A DNA stretch of 64,000 nucleotides. Source: Argonema antarcticum A004/B2. Its GTDB lineage: Bacteria > Cyanobacteriota > Cyanobacteriia > Cyanobacteriales > Aerosakkonemataceae. Both the position numbers and the translations under genes were made by a program. The notes beneath the pieces were generated by a model that saw only the letters and a program-made list of their open reading frames with translations, had not been told where the DNA came from and did not search any database. This document shows positions 17,329 through 25,467 of this stretch, one piece after another. Within the stretch, counting starts at the first letter, position 1. Each line of letters opens with the position of its first letter. The DNA lies in NCBI RefSeq assembly GCF_023333585.1, contig NZ_JAIQZN010000004.1, forward strand, positions 1-64,000, given 5' to 3'.

Positions 17329-17846
17329 TGTTCATGACTGATAGTCGAATGCAGCGGGGTCAAAAGTGGCTGGAAGAACTGCTGCGGTTGATGAAAATTC
17401 CTGCCAAAGTTAAGCCAGAAAGGCAAGCAACGCTAGGAGAACAGGAGGATGTTTCCGAACCCGAACCAGATAGCTACTGGTTGACGATCGATCATACACA
17501 CTTGACGCCAGCGCAAGTCCAGATTTTGGTCGGTGCAGAAGGTGGGACGTTAGATGCCATTCAGTATTTAGCTAATGCTATTCTCAACCTTGGTCAAGAG
17601 CAGGAGGAGCAAGCTACTTATACTGTTGAGCTAAATGGCTACCGCGTCCGCAGAGAAGCAGAACTCCGCGCCTTGGCAGAGTATGCGGTTCAGCAGGTGC
17701 GAGCTAACGGTCAAGAGTTTGAAATGGAATATCTTTCTTCAGCTGAACGGCGTCAAATCCATACCTTTTTGAAGGAATTTACCGATTTAGAAAGCTACAG
17801 TCGGGGCAAAGAACCAGACCGCCGTCTTGTCGTGCGGCGGCGCTGA
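17328..17846 (+). CDS. jag: Jag/KhpB-like RNA-binding protein (KH-like + R3H)
   Basis: 172 residues; the ATG uses the last base of the yidC stop, indicating coupling. Residues 1-60 form a short N-terminal helix plus acidic linker. About 60-120 resembles a KH domain (ILVGAEGGTLDAIQYLANAI). The R3H domain at about 110-170 has RREAELRALAEYAVQQV, then SSAERRQIHTFLKEF. It binds RNA and, in other bacteria, acts with KhpA in cell-envelope and division control. The yidC-jag pairing is conserved across bacteria. Confidence 0.9.
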   Translation: MFMTDSRMQRGQKWLEELLRLMKIPAKVKPERQATLGEQEDVSEPEPDSYWLTIDHTHLTPAQVQILVGAEGGTLDAIQYLANAILNLGQEQEEQATYTVELNGYRVRREAELRALAEYAVQQVRANGQEFEMEYLSSAERRQIHTFLKEFTDLESYSRGKEPDRRLVVRRR

Positions 17847-17938
17847 GTCAATTTTGGATTTTAGATTTCAAATTTTAGATTTCAAAGAGGAACTTTGAAA
17901 TTTGAAATTTGAAATCTGGAATTTAAAATCAAAGAAGG

Positions 17939-18457
17939 ATGACTCAAAATATGGAACCAATTTACATTCCCCAACTGCTCAAAGCTGTCGAAAAGACAGA
18001 GGCAATTCAACTCCAGGAATTTATAGCTGGTTTGGAAACCTTAACGCCAATTCGAGGGCTGATGCGAGTTACCCATCAAGGAAATTACCTTGAGGTTTGG
18101 GTTAAAGCAGAAGCAATTATGACTTTAACCTGCCACCGATGTCTGCAACAGTACAACCATCGCCTGGTGATAAAAACTTCCGAACTCATTTGGTTAGATG
18201 AAGCAGCTAATCAATTGGATGATGGCCCGTTGGAACGGGAAGTTGCTTTGGAAGATTTGCTGGAAATGCTACCTCCAAAGGGTTATTTTAATCCCAGCGA
18301 TTGGCTATACCAACAAGTGTCTCTGGCTATTCCTCAACGGCAACTGTGCGATTCTAAGTGTCCGGGAATTCCACTAAAATCTGATTTTACCGAGTTAGAA
18401 TCTTTGGCTGACCGACGCTGGGCTACTCTAGAAGCACTTAAAAAACAACTACCCTAA
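17939..18457 (+). CDS. yceD: YceD-family protein (DUF177)
   Basis: 172 residues. DUF177 proteins support 23S rRNA and ribosome large-subunit accumulation. The cysteine pairs C-H-R-C (residues 62-65 region, LTCHRCLQQY) and CDSKCPG near the C-terminus probably bind zinc, and DGPLEREVALEDLLEMLPPKGYF is the family's acidic loop. In many bacteria yceD is joined to rpmF, but rpmF does not follow here. A gaagg stands close before the ATG. It is separated from jag by an AT-rich palindromic repeat. Confidence 0.85.
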   Translation: MTQNMEPIYIPQLLKAVEKTEAIQLQEFIAGLETLTPIRGLMRVTHQGNYLEVWVKAEAIMTLTCHRCLQQYNHRLVIKTSELIWLDEAANQLDDGPLEREVALEDLLEMLPPKGYFNPSDWLYQQVSLAIPQRQLCDSKCPGIPLKSDFTELESLADRRWATLEALKKQLP

Positions 18458-18459
18458 GA

Positions 18460-18575
18460 ATTTTAGATTTTAGATTTTGGATTTTATATTGGAGGTGATG
18501 GGACACAATGAAAAACCGTCGATGCTATCTGTTACTCTCTTAATTCTAAAATCCAAAATCTAAAATCCAAAATAG
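18460..18575. repeat. AT-rich inverted repeat around a short leader-like frame
   Basis: Arms of ttttagattttagattttgg type (18462-18487) and their complement (18546-18572) enclose 60 bp. Inside, GGAGGTG is followed 10 bp later by ATG and an 11-codon frame (MKNRRCYLLLS). A related palindromic stretch fills 17850-17935. The frame could be fortuitous. Confidence 0.5.
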
Positions 18576-18577
18576 CC

Positions 18578-20092
18578 ATGAGTTTCAGTGAAGATTTTGA
18601 ACTGCTGCTGCGAGCCCGCTACCCTTTGATATATATTCCAACTTGCGAAGAAGAAAGAGTGGAAGTTGCGATCGCAGCCTGTGCGAAAAAACAGGGCAAT
18701 CGCGGCATCTACATTTGGGATTTTGTCGATGGCTACCAGGGTAACCCTAATGATGCTGGATTTGGACGTCGCAATCCCCTGCAAGCGTTGGAATTAGTAG
18801 AAAAAATAGCGGCGTCGGCGAAGGCTATTTTCATTCTGCGAGACTTCCACCGATTTTTGGAAGATGCCGGTGTTTCCCGCAAACTCAAAAATCTGGCGCG
18901 GTTGCTAAAATCTCAGCCCAAGAATTTGGTAATCTTGTCACCCAGAATCGCTATTCCAGAGGAGCTGAGCGAAGTAATCACTGTCTTGGAATTCCATCTA
19001 CCTACGGCACCTGAGATTAAAGCGGAAGTTGAACGTTTGTCAGCAGCTACCGGAAAATCGCTGGAAGGCAAAGTTTTAGATGAAGTTGTCCGTTCGTGCC
19101 TGGGACTTTCGATGGAGCGAATTCGCCGGGTGCTGGCAAGGGCGATCGCTACTCACGGCGAACTGCGTCCTGAAGACGTGGAACTGGTTTTGGAAGAAAA
19201 ACGCCAAACCATCCGCCAAACCCAAATCTTAGAGTTCTACCCCGCCACTGAGAACATTTCTGATGTTGGTGGTTTGGATAATTTAAAAGATTGGTTGCTG
19301 CTGCGAGGCGGTGCGTTTTCGGAACGAGCTAGGCAATATGGCTTACCGCATCCCAGAGGCTTGCTGTTGGTGGGAATTCAGGGAACTGGCAAATCTCTGA
19401 TGGCAAAAGCGATCGCCCACCACTGGCACCTACCCTTACTCCGCCTGGATGTCGGGCGTCTGTTTGGTGGTTTGGTGGGCGAATCAGAATCCCGCACCCG
19501 TCAAATGATTCAGCTGGCAGAAGCTTTATCTCCCTGCGTGTTGTGGATTGATGAAATTGATAAAGCTTTTTCTGGCGTTGATGGTAAAGGCGATGCTGGC
19601 ACCAGCAACCGCGTGTTTGGCACTTTTATCACCTGGTTGGCTGAAAAAACTTCGCCTGTGTTTGTTGTCGCCACCGCCAATAACATCCAAACGTTACCCG
19701 CAGAAATGCTCCGCAAAGGCAGATTTGATGAAATTTTCTTTGTCGGTTTGCCCACCCAGGAGGAACGTAAAGCAATTTTTGCCGTCCATTTATCCCGGTT
19801 GCGCCCTCACAACATCAAAAATTACGATCTCGATCGCCTTGCCTATGAAACCCCCGATTTTTCTGGCGCAGAAATAGAACAGTCTTTGATTGAAGCGATG
19901 CACATTGGCTTTAGTCAAAACCGAGACTTTACGATCGATGACATTTTGGAAGCCGCCAGCCAAATAGTCCCCCTAGCGCGAACGGCTCAAGAGCAAATCC
20001 AGTTTTTACAGGAATGGGCAGCAGCCGGTAAAGCTCGTCTAGCTTCTAAGCATAGCAGTCTGAGCTGTATAATTCAGAGCCAATTTCGATAG
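18578..20092 (+). CDS. ycf46: Ycf46-like AAA+ ATPase
   Basis: 504 residues. The N-terminal third (FELLLRARYPLIYIPTCEEERV, then ILRDFHRFLEDAGVSRKLKNLAR) is the Ycf46-specific domain. The AAA+ module has Walker A GIQGTGKS (about 263-270), Walker B VLWIDEID (about 320), sensor FVVATANN and the arginine-finger region LRKGRFDEIFFVGLP. The family is conserved in cyanobacteria and plastids; work in cyanobacteria has tied it to photosynthesis and inorganic-carbon use, but the substrate is not fixed. It is the last gene of the rpmH to ycf46 run. Confidence 0.9.
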   Translation: MSFSEDFELLLRARYPLIYIPTCEEERVEVAIAACAKKQGNRGIYIWDFVDGYQGNPNDAGFGRRNPLQALELVEKIAASAKAIFILRDFHRFLEDAGVSRKLKNLARLLKSQPKNLVILSPRIAIPEELSEVITVLEFHLPTAPEIKAEVERLSAATGKSLEGKVLDEVVRSCLGLSMERIRRVLARAIATHGELRPEDVELVLEEKRQTIRQTQILEFYPATENISDVGGLDNLKDWLLLRGGAFSERARQYGLPHPRGLLLVGIQGTGKSLMAKAIAHHWHLPLLRLDVGRLFGGLVGESESRTRQMIQLAEALSPCVLWIDEIDKAFSGVDGKGDAGTSNRVFGTFITWLAEKTSPVFVVATANNIQTLPAEMLRKGRFDEIFFVGLPTQEERKAIFAVHLSRLRPHNIKNYDLDRLAYETPDFSGAEIEQSLIEAMHIGFSQNRDFTIDDILEAASQIVPLARTAQEQIQFLQEWAAAGKARLASKHSSLSCIIQSQFR

Positions 20093-20486
20093 CCCAGTCC
20101 CTTGATTTGTGGTAACAAAAAATACCCAGATCCAAACACTCCTTCATTAGGCAGAAATGTCCTGATTTACACAACAAAAGTCATCCGTAAAGAATGGCTC
20201 AATCAAGGAATAATCAATCTCTCTAAGACTTCGGTAAAAACGATAAGCGAATTAAGCGTGATTTGTTTAGTGCGGGTGATGGCAGACTGATTAATGCGGA
20301 TGTGAATGGCAGTGCTAACATTGTGAGAAAAGCATTTCCCAACGCAAAAGCACAAGGGAATACAGGGCGTGGTAGTACGTCCGGTGAGGTTCACACCTTA
20401 CAAAATGGTTGTTCGAGGCAAGTGTAATATTTGCCAATAAAGCCTGTAACTATTATGGTATAATTATCGATTGACTGGGAGTGGGC
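20093..20486. other. Intergenic region holding the tnpB relic
   Basis: 394 bp without an intact gene. The only recognisable content is the tnpB tail; 20093-20230 shows nothing I can identify. Confidence 0.5.
20231..20410 (+). pseudogene. TnpB C-terminal remnant (IS200/IS605 type)
   Basis: One frame reads KRIKRDLFSAGDGRLINADVNGSANIVRKAFPNA, the well-known RuvC-end and tail of TnpB (INADVNGAxNI...). A shift of one base near 20365 then brings in VVVRPVRFTP, the usual TnpB terminus. Everything upstream of about 20231 is unrecognisable. It is a broken relic downstream of ycf46 with no matching TnpA. Confidence 0.8.
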
Positions 20487-21023
20487 ATGAGTTTTTCTGG
20501 ACTTGTAAAATTTTTGATCGGTTTTGTGATCGCGATCGCCTTAATGATTGGCGCAGGTGTCGCGGCGGCACTCTACTTTGTCACAAAATTAACTGCACCT
20601 CCTGACAAACCCATCTTTGCCAATGACAAACCAATAGTCAAAGCCCAGGCAACAATAGCCAAGAGCCTGCCAAAACCGACACCTACCCCTACCAACCTCG
20701 CCGCTACCACTCCCACACCTGCAACTCCAAGCAACACTCCCTCTGCTGAACAAGCTATTGCTACCCCAACACCGAGCGATACTCCTTCTCCAAAACAACT
20801 AGAGCCGGGAGCCTACAAAGGCCGCGTCACTTGGTCGAAGGGCCTCAGTCTTCGGGGTGGGCCAAACTTGGAGTCGGATCGGATTGGAGGTGTAGCTTAT
20901 AACCAAAACATCGTTGTTTTGGCCGAAAGCGATGACAAAAGGTGGCTGAAAATTCGAGTGGAAGATGGAGATACCGAAGGTTGGGTCAAAGCAGGGAATA
21001 TAGAGCGAGTGGAATCACAGTAG
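20487..21023 (+). CDS. SH3-domain membrane-anchored protein
   Basis: 178 residues from the ATG at 20487, which has GGGAG 5-6 bp ahead; a GTG at 20481 would lie on that site and is less likely. Residues 6-35 are a membrane anchor. Residues 45-112 are a Thr/Pro/Ser-rich linker (repeated TPTP, TPSNTPS). Residues 118-176 are a bacterial SH3 domain (VTWSKGLSLRGGPNLESDRIGGV, then GWVKAGNIERV). It is probably periplasmic and binds cell wall or peptide. Function is unknown beyond that. Confidence 0.8.
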   Translation: MSFSGLVKFLIGFVIAIALMIGAGVAAALYFVTKLTAPPDKPIFANDKPIVKAQATIAKSLPKPTPTPTNLAATTPTPATPSNTPSAEQAIATPTPSDTPSPKQLEPGAYKGRVTWSKGLSLRGGPNLESDRIGGVAYNQNIVVLAESDDKRWLKIRVEDGDTEGWVKAGNIERVESQ

Positions 21024-21280
21024 ACGAAGTAAGCCTACCTTAAAATCCCCTCGATCGCTTCGCCCACAAAAATCCTGATTCATGACTATTGCTTGCGAAA
21101 ATTGAGCTAGGGAGTATAAACGGATTTATTATGGCAATATGAATTTTTAGCTGCTAATATGTTTGCCTAGATGAATGATTAGGTTAAATTCTTGTTCAAG
21201 GAAGAATATCTGTCAGCTAAAATCAAAAATGTACAACCCTCTGTAAGTAGAGTGGCTAGTAAAAGTTTTACAGGACAATT

Positions 21281-22384
21281 ATGGAAACCCTTGTCTATAT
21301 ACATCTTGCAAGTGCCTATGAGGCATCTGGGGCAACGGACAATCCCGCCAGTCCCAGCGTGCTAAAAGTTTCCCAGCACAAAGTAAACTGGAAAACACTT
21401 TCGAGAAAAGTCGGCGTTCATTTACTAAGTTTTGCGATCGGATCTCTGGGCTTGGGAATGGCAGATCAGGCGATGGCCGCCCTGCGCCAAGGCTCTAAAG
21501 GCCCAGAAGTATCACAACTCCAGCAACAATTGCGACAACTAGGCTACTTTAATCGCCGTGCGACTGGGAGTTTTGGCCCTCTGACCAAGACAGCCGTCAT
21601 CAAGTTCCAGCAAGATCGAGGGCTGAGGCCAAATGGCGTTGTAGAAGCAGAAACTCAACAAGCTTTACAGAATAAAATTGGCGGTAGCGAAAATGCCGTC
21701 CCAGGTAGTGATGAAAGCCGCCCCACCCTGCGAAAAGGGTCAAAGGGTTCCCAAGTTAGCTACCTCCAGCAACTGTTGACAGATGCAGGTGTTTATGACG
21801 GACAAGTTAATGGCGTCTTTGATTCGCAAACGAATACCGCTGTTAAGCAGTTCCAGCGCTCTAGCGGCTTAGCCGTTGATGGAATTGTCGGCAAGCGAAC
21901 CTGGACAACCTTGACATCGGGCGACGCGCCAACTGCCAATCAGCCCTTTGACAGTTCTCCTTTTACCAATCAAACCAGCCCACAGCAAGGCTTTAGCGAA
22001 CCAGTAACCACACCTGTACTGCGGGTGGGGGACAGAGGAACAGCAGTTAGTACTCTCCAGGAGCGTTTGCGAGATTTAGGCTATTTCAAGAGCCGTCCCA
22101 CAGGAGGTTTTGGCTCGGTAACTAAAGCTGCGGTGATCCGCTTTCAGCGAGATAATGGACTCAGACCTAATGGAATTGTGGAGCAAAAAACCCAAGCAGC
22201 ATTACAAAACACTGCTTCGCCCAGTAATTTTAATGTGAGCGAGTTACAAAAGCGCCTCCAAGAAAAGGGCTTCTATCGAGGGCCGATAGATGGTAATTTT
22301 AACGCTCAAACCAAAGCAGCGGTAAAAGCAGCCCAGCGTTCCTACGGTATTGATGAAAGGGACATTCTGAAAGTGAATTTCTAA
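21281..22384 (+). CDS. Peptidoglycan-binding protein with four PG-binding repeats
   Basis: 367 residues. A late signal-like hydrophobic segment (about 45-68, ending DQAMA) is followed by four PG_binding_1 repeats: about 70-128, 150-210, 245-305, and a last shorter one at 317-367. Each has the form LRxGSKGxxVxxLQxxLxxLGYF...FxxxTxxAVxxFQxxxGLxxNGIV. Repeats 1 and 3 are especially alike, suggesting duplication. No enzymatic domain is attached, so it probably anchors or organises wall material in the periplasm. AGGA stands 5 bp before the ATG. Confidence 0.85.
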   Translation: METLVYIHLASAYEASGATDNPASPSVLKVSQHKVNWKTLSRKVGVHLLSFAIGSLGLGMADQAMAALRQGSKGPEVSQLQQQLRQLGYFNRRATGSFGPLTKTAVIKFQQDRGLRPNGVVEAETQQALQNKIGGSENAVPGSDESRPTLRKGSKGSQVSYLQQLLTDAGVYDGQVNGVFDSQTNTAVKQFQRSSGLAVDGIVGKRTWTTLTSGDAPTANQPFDSSPFTNQTSPQQGFSEPVTTPVLRVGDRGTAVSTLQERLRDLGYFKSRPTGGFGSVTKAAVIRFQRDNGLRPNGIVEQKTQAALQNTASPSNFNVSELQKRLQEKGFYRGPIDGNFNAQTKAAVKAAQRSYGIDERDILKVNF

Positions 22385-22449
22385 GGATTTTGCAAAGGGA
22401 ATAGCTCTCAGATATCCGAGGATCTGGGAGCTAAAAAAATACTCTAGTT

Positions 22450-22905
22450 TTAAACTGGTAATAAAGCCCGTTGGCAGGTAGGACAAATGGCATGGATGGT
22501 TAGCTGGCAATCAAGCAGGTGATATCCTTCTTTTTCTGCTGTCTTGGTTCCTATTTTTAGAATCGAATCGTTTTTGAATTCGATCGTCTTATTGCAGCGA
22601 ACGCAAATAAGATGATCGTGGTGATGCGGATAAGGCTGATTGAGTTCGTAGTGTTTGTGTCCTTCCCCTAGTTCGAGTTCACGCAGAATGCCCATGCGGG
22701 CCATTAACTTCAGGCTCCGATAGATGGTGGACAGGCTGATCGGTTCTCCTTGATTCTCTAGCAGATTATAAAGATCTTCTGCACTGAGATGCTTACCTTT
22801 AGGAAGCTCTTGAAAAACATTCAGTATGGTCTGGCGTTGGGGAGTCAAACGCCAACCTCTGTCATTAAGTTCCGCTTTTAGTACGGATGTCGTGTAGACA
22901 GTCAT
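22450..22905 (-). CDS. furA: Ferric uptake regulator, FurA type
   Basis: 151 residues from the ATG at 22905 (MTVYTTSVLKAELNDRGWRLTPQRQTIL), with AAGG a suitable distance before it; an ATG two codons earlier is less likely. The winged-helix part has SLSTIYRSLKLMARMGILREL. The metal and dimer part has ELNQPYPHHHDHLICVRC, DCQLTIHAICPTC and the FurA redox cysteine pairs CVRC and CPTC. In Anabaena, FurA represses iron-uptake genes and itself. A FurA-like box lies about 70 bp upstream (22976). Confidence 0.9.
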   Translation of the reverse strand: MTVYTTSVLKAELNDRGWRLTPQRQTILNVFQELPKGKHLSAEDLYNLLENQGEPISLSTIYRSLKLMARMGILRELELGEGHKHYELNQPYPHHHDHLICVRCNKTIEFKNDSILKIGTKTAEKEGYHLLDCQLTIHAICPTCQRALLPV

Positions 22906-22975
22906 CTTCACCTTCTCAACAAAGGTACTCTATTGAAAATCATACACAATTAACGAGTTATTTTCAACAAACATT

Positions 22976-22994
22976 ACTTATTGAGAATAAGTCT
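22976..22994. promoter_or_regulatory. Candidate FurA box before furA
   Basis: ACTTATTGAGAATAAGTCT is close to the reverse complement of the published Anabaena FurA box AAATAAATTCTCAATAAAT. It also contains a perfect 7-3-7 palindrome ACTTATT-gag-AATAAGT. It lies about 70 bp before furA. Confidence 0.6.
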
Positions 22995-23032
22995 TAATTA
23001 ACCAATTTAGCTGGCTCATACCAGGACTCTAA

Positions 23033-23551
23033 TTAAGTTGAAGGTGAAGAACCTGTTTGCGAGAAGGTTCTGAGGCATGACCAATTGCTAGGGAGCAAGG
23101 AAGGCCATCCCTGACGCAAAGCTTCGGGACAGATGGTATGAATGGTCAACTGGCAGTCCAGCAGATGTAATCCCGTTTTTTCAGATTGCTTGAGGCCAAT
23201 TTTCAAAATTGAGTCATTTTTAAATTCGATCGTCTTGTTGCATTGAATGCAGACTAAATGATGATGGTGATGGGGATAGGGCTGATTTAGTTCGTAATGC
23301 TTGTGTCCTTCTGCCAGCTCCAGTTCTCGCAAGAGGCCCATCCTCACCATTAATTTAAGAGTTCGGTAAATAGTAGACAGGCTGATCTGTTCTCCTCTAC
23401 TCTGTAGCACATTGTGCAGGTCTTCAGCGCTGAGATGGTCGCCTTTGGGAAGATGTTGAAAAACTTGCAAAATCGTCTCCCTCTGGGGAGTCATACGCCA
23501 GCCTTTCTCATTGAGTTCGGCTTTAAACGAGGTCGCTGTGTATTTAGTCAT
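23033..23551 (-). CDS. Fur-family paralogue with altered C-terminus
   Basis: 172 residues from the ATG at 23551 (MTKYTATSFKAELNEKGWRMTPQRETIL); an ATG five codons earlier is possible. It is about as similar to the neighbouring FurA as tandem paralogues would be: SLSTIYRTLKLMVRMGLLREL, PYPHHHHHLVCIQCNKTIEFKNDSILKIG, DCQLTIHTICP. After ICP it leaves FurA. The second CxxC is missing and a 30-residue tail follows (EALRQGWPSLLPSNWSC region). One CxxC (CIQC) remains. It could respond to a different metal or redox state. Two FurA-like boxes lie upstream. Confidence 0.85.
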   Translation of the reverse strand: MTKYTATSFKAELNEKGWRMTPQRETILQVFQHLPKGDHLSAEDLHNVLQSRGEQISLSTIYRTLKLMVRMGLLRELELAEGHKHYELNQPYPHHHHHLVCIQCNKTIEFKNDSILKIGLKQSEKTGLHLLDCQLTIHTICPEALRQGWPSLLPSNWSCLRTFSQTGSSPST

Positions 23552-23624
23552 AATTGACTTTCTCAAAAAGTCTTCTATATCAGGTAAGGATACACAATTT
23601 AGTAACTAATTTTCAAGAAATCTG

Positions 23625-23643
23625 GCTTATTGAGAATTAATAT
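23625..23643. promoter_or_regulatory. Candidate FurA box 1 before the fur paralogue
   Basis: GCTTATTGAGAATTAATAT shares the TTATTGAGAA core with the box at 22976 and lies about 75 bp before the paralogue start. Confidence 0.55.
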
Positions 23644-23666
23644 CTAAAAGAATTTTAAGCAATTAA

Positions 23667-23685
23667 GTTTATTGAGAAAATATAT
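23667..23685. promoter_or_regulatory. Candidate FurA box 2 before the fur paralogue
   Basis: GTTTATTGAGAAAATATAT is a third copy of the TTATTGAGAA core, 42 bp from box 1 (four helical turns). The paired spacing supports cooperative binding. Confidence 0.5.
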
Positions 23686-23804
23686 AATTAGTTCAATAAT
23701 TAATAAAAATTGGCATCAAAAAAGATGGGTGATAGGCGATCGACAAAAAGTTAGGGACTAAAGAAAACTTCTCTAGTCCCCAGTTCCAAGTTCCTCTCTA
23801 GCGA

Positions 23805-25046
23805 TCAGCTGAAAGATTCTAAATAATCCCGCACGCGATTGCGACGCTTAGGTTGCCGCAACTTTTGCAAAGCTTTCGATTCAATTTGGCGGACTCGTTC
23901 GCGAGATAGATCTAAGGCCCGACCAATTTCTGCCAGGGAATAAGGATGACCGTCTTCTAAACCAAACCGCATGAGGATGACATCGCGCTCCCGGCTGGTT
24001 AAATCGGCTAACAGGTGCTGCAAGTCGCGAGAGAGAGCTTCTCGCATTAAGGTTTCTTCGGGAGATACATCCTCGGTTTCCAAAAGATCGCCCAGCTCGG
24101 TGTCTTTTTCTTTACCCACTTTGGTTTCCAAAGAAACAGAGCGGGGCACTCGGAATAACACTTCCCGCACTTGTAGGGGTGTCATCTCCAATTCCTTGGC
24201 AAGATCTTCCAGAGTCGCGGTGCGGCCTTTTTCTTGGGAAATTTTCCGCTGGGCTTTCTTGATTTTGTTGAGTTTTTCGGTGATGTGGACTGGCAGGCGA
24301 ATTGTGCGGCTTTGAGTTGCGATCGCGCGCGTGATGCCCTGGCGAATCCACCAATAGGCATAAGTGCTAAAGCGGTAACCTTTAGTAGGATCGAACTTCT
24401 CGACAGCTCGCTCCAAACCCATCGTTCCTTCTTGGATTAAATCCAATAATTCTAGGCCGCGATTTTGATACTTCTTAGCAACCGACACTACCAAGCGCAG
24501 GTTTGCCTTGATCATGTGTTCCTTTGCCCGCACGCCTTCTGCTTGGATCTCATCTAGTTCTTCAATATCCAAACCAGTCAGGGAAGCCCAGCGTCTTTTG
24601 CCGGTAGCCAAAGTTTGCTTGAGTTCGGGAACTGTCACGCTGGCGGTGGCAGCCCACCGTTCCCAAGACGGACGGTGCCCCAGATTAGCAGCCAAACGAT
24701 CGTGGATCTCAATCAATCGGACATAGAGCCGAATCGTTTCATCTTCCTCCTGGGCGGCGAGTTCTCGTAATTCCAGCAACCGCATATAGCGCTGGACTTG
24801 TTGTGCTTCGGAAACTTCTTCATCTCGCCCTAGCAAGCGCACGCGACCGATGTCTTGAAGGTACAAACGAACTAGATCGGTAGTGCGACGACTGGCGCTT
24901 TGCTGAGGGTTGGCAGCGTCTGCCTCCTCCAAATCCAGATCGACCAGATCCCTGGCTATTTGTTCAGCGGTGTCTTCTAGCTCAAAGCTAGCGGCATCTA
25001 GTTGACTCTCGTAGGTGGCATCGGCGGAATAAAAGGTTGCTGGCAT
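23805..25046 (-). CDS. sigC: Group 2 RNA polymerase sigma factor, SigC type
   Basis: 413 residues starting MPATFYSADATYE; the start ten codons upstream is less like relatives. A Sigma-70 layout is complete. Region 1.2 reads TTDLVRLYLQDIGRVRLLGRDEEV. A linker typical of SigC (WERWAATASVTVPELK) follows. Region 2 is HMIKANLRLVVSVAKKYQNRGLELLDLIQEG and RFSTYAYWWIRQGITRAI. Region 3 follows, and region 4 has RERDVILMRFGL and RERVRQIESKALQKLR. It has no long region 1.1. SigC-type factors in cyanobacteria respond to stress, nitrogen or carbon status. It is a single-gene unit with a long leader. Confidence 0.9.
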   Translation of the reverse strand: MPATFYSADATYESQLDAASFELEDTAEQIARDLVDLDLEEADAANPQQSASRRTTDLVRLYLQDIGRVRLLGRDEEVSEAQQVQRYMRLLELRELAAQEEDETIRLYVRLIEIHDRLAANLGHRPSWERWAATASVTVPELKQTLATGKRRWASLTGLDIEELDEIQAEGVRAKEHMIKANLRLVVSVAKKYQNRGLELLDLIQEGTMGLERAVEKFDPTKGYRFSTYAYWWIRQGITRAIATQSRTIRLPVHITEKLNKIKKAQRKISQEKGRTATLEDLAKELEMTPLQVREVLFRVPRSVSLETKVGKEKDTELGDLLETEDVSPEETLMREALSRDLQHLLADLTSRERDVILMRFGLEDGHPYSLAEIGRALDLSRERVRQIESKALQKLRQPKRRNRVRDYLESFS

Positions 25047-25467
25047 ACTGATTGCCTCAACTGCTCCAGGTGACAAAGGGGCTTTCTTGAAAAGCCTACT
25101 TGTTTCTAGTTCTGGTATTTTCCAAGACTAGAAACACGGCTTGGTTTTGCCTAGTCGGCTTAATTACTGGTGATGCACTCTTGTGTTAGAGACTGGCGAT
25201 CGTCTTAGCTTGCTCGTACTCTACGGATCGAGAGTTACTCGAATCGATAGAAATGCTGGCATTGAGCAGCTAGGCGGTCAGCAAGAAAGTTTTTTGACTT
25301 TCTGCATTCGTCAGCTAGTATAAGGAAAAGATCGATGGGTCAAGGGTGACCTCTGTCAAAGGCTTAGTTAATCTACATCACTAGATAGATGCTTTCCCGA
25401 TCACTGTTAAAATGGCATCGGTTGTATTCCCCTCATACCCACTGCCAAATGTCTTTGGGTGCGACGT
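25047..25467. other. Long leader/promoter region of sigC and gpsA tail spacer
   Basis: About 420 bp without a gene. A hairpin with arms gtttctagt and actagaaac occurs at about 25110-25135. No clear terminator or sigma boxes are seen. Confidence 0.4.

Noticed and set aside
20102-20290. 62-codon open frame after ycf46
   Set aside because: Out of frame with the recognisable TnpB tail and without a ribosome-binding site.
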